Part shown: one piece after another, positions 55,426-60,598 of the stretch
How the letters are laid out: each line of letters begins with the position of its first letter
Numbering within the stretch: the stretch's first letter is position 1
Source: Sphingomonas xinjiangensis
GTDB taxonomy: Bacteria > Pseudomonadota > Alphaproteobacteria > Sphingomonadales > Sphingomonadaceae
DNA length: 60,598 nt
Direction: 5' to 3'
NCBI RefSeq assembly: GCF_014199255.1
Contig: NZ_JACIJF010000019.1
Location: forward strand, 1-60,598
The notes under the pieces: model-generated
What the model was told of the DNA's origin: nothing
Seen by the model: the letters and a program-made list of their open reading frames with translations, nothing else
Databases searched by the model: none
Made by a program: the position numbers and the translations under genes

Positions 55426-57465
55426 CTACAACGCGATCTTCAGCCCGCCTCGAACCCGCCGGTCGGCAGGTATCGGTGACACAGCAGCACCGCCAGTGAG
55501 AGTGAGGTTCTCGGCCGAGGCGAAAAGCTCCAGACCTGTGCTCAGCCGAACCCCAGACCTCACGTCCACGGCCAGCGCATCGCTCACCTCGACAAGCAGC
55601 AGCTGAGGTGCCCTCGTAAATGCAAACTGCCGTGTGGATGAGGTGTATCTGCCGATCGCAGTGAGGTACCATGCGCCTGCATCATAGCCGACCTCCACAT
55701 TAACCTTATGGCGCGGCGTCGTCGCTTCTGGCGAAAGGGCGAACGGGCTAGGCGAAGTGATCGGGGGTAGTGACTGATCGGTGTGCGTGAAGCTGTAGTT
55801 AGCCCGCCACTTCAGCATGCGGTGGCTGCCAGAAGCAGCCACTTCCGCCCCGTAGGTCGTATAATGGCCTACAGCGCTGATGCGGGAGATCAGCACGGGT
55901 GCGGGCGTCAGCAAAAGGTCAAGACGTAGGCCGTCGCCTGGCGTGGCGATCGCATCCTCCGTCCGGGTCCAAAAACCGGTCGCGCCAAATTCAACTGCGC
56001 CAATCGATCGGTTGAAACCAACTTCCGCGCTCCACACGGGAACGGGGCGGATCTCTGGCCGGCCCGCGATGTAGACTGGTACTGGAGACGGCGTCTGTAT
56101 GGGGACACGCAAGCCATAATCGGCGAGCGGCGGCAGTTGGTAGCCGCGGCCTCCATTTACCCGGAGCTGCCCGCCTAGGCCAACCTGTACCACCACTCCA
56201 GCATTGAAGCTGAAGCGTGAGAAGGCTCGATCTAAATGTGAAGCATTGTCAAAGGCCGGCTGTGCGATCTTACCGGATTGCCCAAGCCAAAGACGTTCGT
56301 ACCGCCCGGCGAGCGTTACTGCCACTGCTTCGATAGGATGGAGATCAACCATCAAGTTGGTCGATCCTACGTCGTAGGAGACAACCTCGGAGAACTGCGC
56401 TGCAGACCGAAGGCGATTGTTGCGGTACTCGCCCCCCACTCGTAGTGTATCTGTACCGTTCAGACGGATCAGCGCCGAGCCTTGAGCCACGATGATCCGG
56501 TTGTCGAACGATGTTGCCTGGGCTGGATCCAGCTCCCCATTTGGCGCGCCTTCGCTCAAGCCATAGTCCGCCTTTAGCCAGTTGGCATACGTACCAAATG
56601 ACAAGCCACCCCAGTCAGTGTCGCGCCGTGCGCCTACTGCGACATGCCCAGTTTGATAGTGCTGGTTTGAGAGGTACTGGCTTGGCAGATACTCGATCTG
56701 ACGGTTGTCAGCGTAGCCTCCGTCCAGCGTCAATTCCGTCCGGTCTAGCTGTGCAATCACAGCTCCGGAGACGTGATGCGCCTGAACGTCCGGCACATTG
56801 TTGGGCGACAGCAGAGGAGCCGATATGTCACGCTCGTCCTCCCGCAATCGGCTCCCATCGAGCTTGATGCTAACCTGATTGGTGATTGGCACCATCAGCG
56901 TTCCCGCAAATCGGCTATAGTCGTGGCTGCCCAGCTCGGCGCTTGCATTCAGCATAAGGCCGTTCTTCGGCTTACGCGTGATGATGTTCACAACACCACT
57001 GGCCGCGTTGAATCCAAACAATGCACTCGCTGGTCCGCGAACCAGCTCGATCTGCTGAATGTCCTCCAGAGACACGCCAAGCAAGTTCCAGTTGGTCATG
57101 CCATAATGATCGAGATAAACCTGTCGTCCGTCGACCAGAACCAGTAGCCGGGCGTTATAGGTCTGTACGCCGCCCCTTACTGCGACATCGCTCTGGCCCG
57201 CCGTCCAGCGATTCACGTCTACACCGGCATAGCTCTTTAGCAGCCCGGGCACATCGCGTGCCGGTGATCGCGCGATTTGCTCGCGCGTCACGATCACGGT
57301 GCTGGCGGGCAGCTCGGACGCACGCTGAGGTTTGCCAGTGACACTAGTAGTTACGGGCTCGCCCATAACTTCGCTCAGAGCCGAATAGTCCACAGCCTGC
57401 GCTACGGCAGTAGAAGGTGCTACGGCGCCGGCGAAAAGAAGCGCGGTGAAGGATCGGGAGAACAT
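55426..57465 (-). CDS. TonB-dependent receptor of the YfiR-MCP operon
   Basis: A complete 679-residue receptor of the short (vitamin B12/siderophore-like) group, unlike the 900-residue sugar receptors. After a signal peptide (VAPSTAVAQA) comes a TonB-box-like EPVTTSVTGKP, then the plug with SDVAVRGGVQTYNARLLVLV, ELVRGPASALFGFNAASGV and VNIITRK, and a 22-strand barrel ending GGLKIAL. It lies between the YfiR-like gene (2 bases upstream) and the chemoreceptor gene (1 base downstream). It may take up a ligand or act as a sensor feeding the periplasmic partner. The ligand is not predictable. Confidence 0.9.
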   Translation of the reverse strand: MFSRSFTALLFAGAVAPSTAVAQAVDYSALSEVMGEPVTTSVTGKPQRASELPASTVIVTREQIARSPARDVPGLLKSYAGVDVNRWTAGQSDVAVRGGVQTYNARLLVLVDGRQVYLDHYGMTNWNLLGVSLEDIQQIELVRGPASALFGFNAASGVVNIITRKPKNGLMLNASAELGSHDYSRFAGTLMVPITNQVSIKLDGSRLREDERDISAPLLSPNNVPDVQAHHVSGAVIAQLDRTELTLDGGYADNRQIEYLPSQYLSNQHYQTGHVAVGARRDTDWGGLSFGTYANWLKADYGLSEGAPNGELDPAQATSFDNRIIVAQGSALIRLNGTDTLRVGGEYRNNRLRSAAQFSEVVSYDVGSTNLMVDLHPIEAVAVTLAGRYERLWLGQSGKIAQPAFDNASHLDRAFSRFSFNAGVVVQVGLGGQLRVNGGRGYQLPPLADYGLRVPIQTPSPVPVYIAGRPEIRPVPVWSAEVGFNRSIGAVEFGATGFWTRTEDAIATPGDGLRLDLLLTPAPVLISRISAVGHYTTYGAEVAASGSHRMLKWRANYSFTHTDQSLPPITSPSPFALSPEATTPRHKVNVEVGYDAGAWYLTAIGRYTSSTRQFAFTRAPQLLLVEVSDALAVDVRSGVRLSTGLELFASAENLTLTGGAAVSPIPADRRVRGGLKIAL

Positions 57466-57467
57466 GA

Positions 57468-57986
57468 TTAGATTTCCTTCACCAACATCAGAAAAGCGCT
57501 TCCAAACCGGATCTTGGTGGCGCGGGCAGCAGCCTTGCTGACGGTAATCTGCACGCGTGGCTTACTGGTGATGCCGACAACGCACCGCGCAGCCTGCACG
57601 CAGGCTTGGTCGGACGTGATCGTCACTACCGACGCTTTGGCAGCGGCTGCCGCAATGCCCGGCTGCTCGTCGCGAAGACCGGCGGTCACAAACGCCGCGC
57701 GGTAATTGCCCAGCGTGCCGATCGCGCCAACCGGAACTCGTCGGGTGCGGATCGAAGCCTTTCCGGCGGCCAGACCGCCACCAACTTCGCGCTCGATCGC
57801 GGCGGCATCAGCTTCCGACATAGCGTTTCCTGGTTCGTAGATGATGGCAGCTTGAATAGCGCCGCTAGGTGCAGGCTGAAGGAAAGACACCACTCGGGCT
57901 GCGACTTGGACGTTAAGCTCGGCCACAGCCGGCCAGGGCAGAATCAGCAAAATCGCTGCACCGCTTCGGGCAATGAATTTCTTCAC
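57468..57986 (-). CDS. YfiR/DUF4154-like periplasmic protein
   Basis: A 172-residue protein with a signal peptide (ARSGAAILLILPWPAVA). The mature part resembles YfiR/HmsC: VAARVVSFLQPAPSGAIQ, then a YEPGNAMSEADA segment, an alternating strand-helix core and a C-terminal RATKIRFGSAFLMLVKE. Two Cys (about 128, 134) may form a disulphide as in YfiR. In Pseudomonas YfiR periplasmically restrains the diguanylate cyclase YfiN; genes of this family are also found before TonB receptors and sensor proteins. First gene of the operon with the TonB receptor and chemoreceptor. Similarity is moderate, so the name is tentative. Confidence 0.65.
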   Translation of the reverse strand: MKKFIARSGAAILLILPWPAVAELNVQVAARVVSFLQPAPSGAIQAAIIYEPGNAMSEADAAAIEREVGGGLAAGKASIRTRRVPVGAIGTLGNYRAAFVTAGLRDEQPGIAAAAAKASVVTITSDQACVQAARCVVGITSKPRVQITVSKAAARATKIRFGSAFLMLVKEI

Positions 57987-58160
57987 GAGGTATCCTCTTG
58001 GTTATCAAGCGGATTAGCCTCAGGCGGTAACTATGTAGTTAAGGATGAGCGCTGTTTTGTTCGAGCGCCGGGCATGCCCGCGGGCCGGGGCGCGTCTTTG
58101 TCGTGACGCGTGGAAAACATACCAAGAGTCTGACGGCAAGTTCGCCACGATCGCATCTGA

Positions 58161-58225
58161 ATGTACGGCAGGTAGCAGGAGTCTTGAGAGAGGCTCGGAT
58201 AGGCAGCTACTGGCGCTCAGCTGCC
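58161..58225 (+). repeat. REP-like dispersed repeat, copy 14
   Basis: ATGTACGGCAGGTAGCAGG start, GGCAGCT-ACTGGCGCTC-AGCTGCC end. It lies 87 bases from the LysR stop, and the segment to 58670 is duplicated at 2337-2849. The rest of 57987-58311 holds no gene. Confidence 0.75.
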
Positions 58226-58311
58226 CTGAGTACGGCAGCTTCCGCACATTTCTGGAGGTTCACCGCCATCGTGGCGGGTGCCAATACCCGTCCTTGGTTC
58301 ATCCAAGCGCT

Positions 58312-59145
58312 CTAACGGCGCGCCGTAACGCTAAGAATTGCTTTCAAGAGCTCGCCGGCCTGCCCGCTGGTCTCCCAAGCGTAAACCGAAAGGTTGAGAG
58401 CTGTTTCTGCGGGAAAAATGCTGCTGACGCCAACGGCATAAGCCTCGGTAGTGTTGATCGGTAGTACCGACACGCCCAGCCCCGCCTCAACCGCCGACAG
58501 AACACTGGCGAGACTGTTGCCGGTGAAGGCGATGTACCATCGGCGCCTTTCGCGCTCGATGCGGTCGATCATCAAATCGCGATACAACCCGCCCGGAGGA
58601 AATGTCACCAGCGGGATCGGGTCATGCCAGGCTCCGCTGGCATTTCCCTCGAACCAGCCGAGCGGTTCGGGAAAGGTGGCCCTAGCGTCCCCATCGGCCA
58701 CCGCTTCCTTCACAATGGCTATGTCGAACTCCCCCGCCCGAAATCGCTTCTTCAGGTCCCGGCTGAGGCCCGTCGTAACGTCGAGGCGAATTTCACGATG
58801 AAGCGCCGCGAAATCAGCGAAACGACGGCTCATCGCTGATGTCACGATGTCGTCGGGCACGCCGATCCGGATCGAGGTCGTTCCCGAGGGATCAGCGAAC
58901 AACACCTGTGCCTCGTTCTGCAAAGCTAGCAGTCTGCGAGCATAGCCTAGCAGTCGCTCGCCTGATGAGGTTGGCGCGATCGGTCGTGAGGATCGATTGA
59001 TCAGCGACTGGCCTACCGCAGCCTCCAACCGCCCGAGATGCTGGCTTACGGTGGATTGCGTGGAGTTCAGTAGTTCGGCGGCAAGCGTGAAGCTCGCAGT
59101 TTCGGCCACAGCAACAAAGGTACGAAGGAGCTTCAGGTCGAGCAT
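58312..59145 (-). CDS. LysR-family transcriptional regulator
   Basis: A complete 277-residue LysR protein. N-terminal winged helix-turn-helix (LLRTFVAVAETASFTLAAE, then LNSTQSTVSQHLGRLEAAVG), linker, and effector-binding domain (about 90-275) with IRIGVPDDIV and GLGVSVLPIN. It is divergent from the HIUase-like gene at 59377, with 231 bases between, so it probably controls that gene and its neighbour. Its last ~110 codons are duplicated as a pseudogene at 2492-2849. Confidence 0.93.
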   Translation of the reverse strand: MLDLKLLRTFVAVAETASFTLAAELLNSTQSTVSQHLGRLEAAVGQSLINRSSRPIAPTSSGERLLGYARRLLALQNEAQVLFADPSGTTSIRIGVPDDIVTSAMSRRFADFAALHREIRLDVTTGLSRDLKKRFRAGEFDIAIVKEAVADGDARATFPEPLGWFEGNASGAWHDPIPLVTFPPGGLYRDLMIDRIERERRRWYIAFTGNSLASVLSAVEAGLGVSVLPINTTEAYAVGVSSIFPAETALNLSVYAWETSGQAGELLKAILSVTARR

Positions 59146-59376
59146 AGCGCCATTCTAATGCTGAATGACGCCTATTCATATATTTCATTCGCAAATCCAT
59201 GCGCTCGCTGCCATCTCCATGTCCTCACGATCCTGAGGACATCGAGATGACTGCCTCCGCCGCTGCACGGCTGTTGCGCATTGCTCTGTGCAGATGGTGA
59301 ACCTCGTGATCTCCGCGTCTTCTCGGTCGCGGCAGCCCCTCTGTTCTCTCTTCGACTATCAGCAAGGATCCCGCCC

Positions 59377-59769
59377 ATGAAAGCCTTTCCCCTCGCGCTG
59401 CTGATCGGCACCGTCGCCGCCCCGGCGGCGGCAGCGGACATTTCGACCCACGTGCTTGATCTGGCTCAGGGCATCGGAGGCAAGGCCGTGCCAGTCGTTC
59501 TCTCCAAGCGCAACGCGGACGGCGGCTGGCAAGAGGTCGGCACCGCCTCGACTGATGCCAACGGCCGAGTTCGTAGCTTCGGTGATTCCAAGGCCTTCGG
59601 CATCGGAGTTTACAGGCTTGCTTTCGACATGTCGGGCTACCCCAATGCCGCAGCGTCGCCATTCTTCCCGGAGATCACGCTGACATTCCGCGTCACTGAC
59701 CAGGCGGGGCACTATCATGTCCCGGTAGTCGTGAGCCCCTATGGCTATTCGACGTATCGGGGAAACTGA
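59377..59769 (+). CDS. exported hydroxyisourate hydrolase (transthyretin-like) protein
   Basis: 130 residues from ATG 59377 (AAGGA 8 bases upstream); earlier open codons are unlikely. A signal peptide is present (AFPLALLIGTVAAPAAA), so the protein acts in the periplasm, unlike most hydroxyisourate hydrolases. The fold motifs are there: ISTHVLDLAQG with catalytic His, TDANGRVRSF with Arg, and HYHVPVVVSPYGYSTYRGN with His. The family C-terminus YRGS is YRGN here, replacing the conserved Ser. Neighbours are a divergent LysR and a GlcG/HbpS-like gene. HIUase activity in ureide metabolism is likely but should be tested given the last residue. Confidence 0.87.
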   Translation: MKAFPLALLIGTVAAPAAAADISTHVLDLAQGIGGKAVPVVLSKRNADGGWQEVGTASTDANGRVRSFGDSKAFGIGVYRLAFDMSGYPNAAASPFFPEITLTFRVTDQAGHYHVPVVVSPYGYSTYRGN

Positions 59770-59819
59770 ACAACGGCCTGTTCTTCTATCCGTTGGTTTC
59801 CTTTGAAAGTCTCGCAACC

Positions 59820-60308
59820 GTGTTGAGCAACCTCCTAGTAGTTTCTGCAGCCGTTGCCGCTACCGCGCAGTTGGTTCTGCCGGAGCGCAAAACGGTGTCT
59901 CTGGCATTGGCTAACCGCTTGGCCGACGCGGCGGTCGCGTCATGTCGCACGATCGGCAAGGAAGCGGTGGTTGCTGTCGTTGATCGCGGCGGAAATCTCA
60001 TTGCCCTGCAACGCGGTGACGACATCGGTCCGCACAACACCCTTGCCGCCCAACGTAAGGCGTTCACTGCCTTGTCAACGAAGACGAGCACCGCCGCGTT
60101 AGCCGAACGTGCCGCGACCGACCCCACCTCGCACAATCTCCTGACCATTCCAGAGTTGCTGCTGCTTGGCGGAGGGATGCCGCTGCTGCTTGACGGTGAG
60201 GTTATCGGAGGCATCGGAGTAGCCGGATCCGGCGGAGCGGCCAACGACGAGCGCTGTGCGACAAAGGCGATTGCTCAGGCACTTAGCTCGGAGAACGTGC
60301 GTCGATGA
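59820..60308 (+). CDS. GlcG/HbpS-family heme-binding-like protein, exported
   Basis: About 162 residues from GTG 59820, giving a signal peptide (SNLLVVSAAVAATAQ); a TTG at 59793 in the same frame is possible. The GlcG/HbpS fold is clear: KTVSLALANRLADAAVASC, then VVAVVDRGGNLIALQRGD, IGPHNTLAAQRKAFTALS, LLLLGGGMPLL and GEVIGGIGVAGSGGAAND. HbpS binds heme outside the cell in Streptomyces; GlcG relatives are mostly of unknown role. It lies 50 bases after the HIUase-like gene, probably in the same transcript, under LysR control. Confidence 0.85.
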   Translation: MLSNLLVVSAAVAATAQLVLPERKTVSLALANRLADAAVASCRTIGKEAVVAVVDRGGNLIALQRGDDIGPHNTLAAQRKAFTALSTKTSTAALAERAATDPTSHNLLTIPELLLLGGGMPLLLDGEVIGGIGVAGSGGAANDERCATKAIAQALSSENVRR

Positions 60309-60598
60309 CCGGCTTATGTATCCATGGACGTTACGAAACTATGCGCGCCACGATGATCGCCGATAACTGCGCTCATAGCCTGAATGCAGGGCGCCGAGTT
60401 TTGTTCTGATAGCCCAACGAAAGCCAGCTTACACGGGCTTGATGCCCAAAGTGGCCGTCCGTTTACAACCCGAAATGCGACAGAAACCTCACGTGCCCTC
60501 GGAGATGAACATGGGGTAATCGCGGGAGCGGGCTACCTCGACCAGCGATGGTGTGGAGGGTGGCTGTTCCTCGATAGATGAAGGTGCGGGCTCACGAC
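60309..60598. other. right edge, no feature seen
   Basis: 290 bases at the right edge. I see no gene, repeat copy or hairpin worth naming. A gene cut off by the window end cannot be excluded. Confidence 0.35.

Noticed and set aside
60384..60581. 65-codon ORF at the right edge
   Set aside because: No ribosome site, no recognisable product.
1..60598. CRISPR array
   Set aside because: The repeats are dispersed kilobases apart, not in an array with spacers.

Overview
The window looks like chromosomal DNA of a sphingomonad (Alphaproteobacteria, Sphingomonas-like). This rests on GC-rich DNA, several TonB-dependent receptors, a FecI/FecR pair, HWE-type histidine kinases and GGDEF/EAL proteins, and a tryptophan-halogenase-like gene beside a TonB receptor and glycosidases. 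No rRNA, tRNA or CRISPR array was found. The genus is an inference from gene content.

Layout. 0.3-4 kb: a GAF-GGDEF-EAL protein, a LysR gene remnant, an alpha/beta hydrolase and a small proline-rich protein. 4.5-9.9 kb: a signalling block of a CheB-type methylesterase, a 1311-residue CheB/CheR/PAS/HWE kinase and an overlapping single-domain response regulator. 10-11 kb: four small minus-strand genes. 11.8-19.8 kb: ABM monooxygenase, MarR regulator, serine beta-lactamase-like hydrolase, Na/Pi-cotransporter-like protein, a membrane protein, a patatin phospholipase and a secreted DNA/RNA endonuclease. 20-24.9 kb: a decayed IS110-type element, an FdhF/YdeP-type molybdoenzyme and a DUF3253/GIY-YIG fusion. 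25-35.6 kb: PQQ-type sugar dehydrogenase, GH43, FecI/FecR with a truncated TonB receptor, an HWE kinase, a DUF6683-like secreted protein and a PAS-GGDEF-EAL protein.

37.5-51.4 kb is a divergent xyloglucan utilisation locus. Leftward it reads tryptophan-halogenase-like protein, GH74 endo-xyloglucanase, a broken SGNH esterase and GH29 fucosidase. Rightward it reads TonB receptor, GH35 beta-galactosidase and GH31 alpha-xylosidase. Together these would cut the backbone, remove fucose, galactose and xylose, and import oligosaccharides. An IS1182-type pseudogene lies on its left; an IS481-type remnant and a small tyrosine recombinase lie on its right, which suggests an acquired block. 53.6-58 kb is a minus-strand operon of a YfiR-like periplasmic protein, a TonB receptor and a chemoreceptor. 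58.3-60.3 kb holds a LysR regulator, an exported HIUase-like protein and a GlcG/HbpS-like protein.

The most striking non-coding feature is a family of about 15 copies of a roughly 70-bp REP-like repeat, all found in the same orientation and all between genes. From 24.9 to 35.7 kb almost every transcription unit is bracketed by these repeats. One copy has been split by the IS110-type element.
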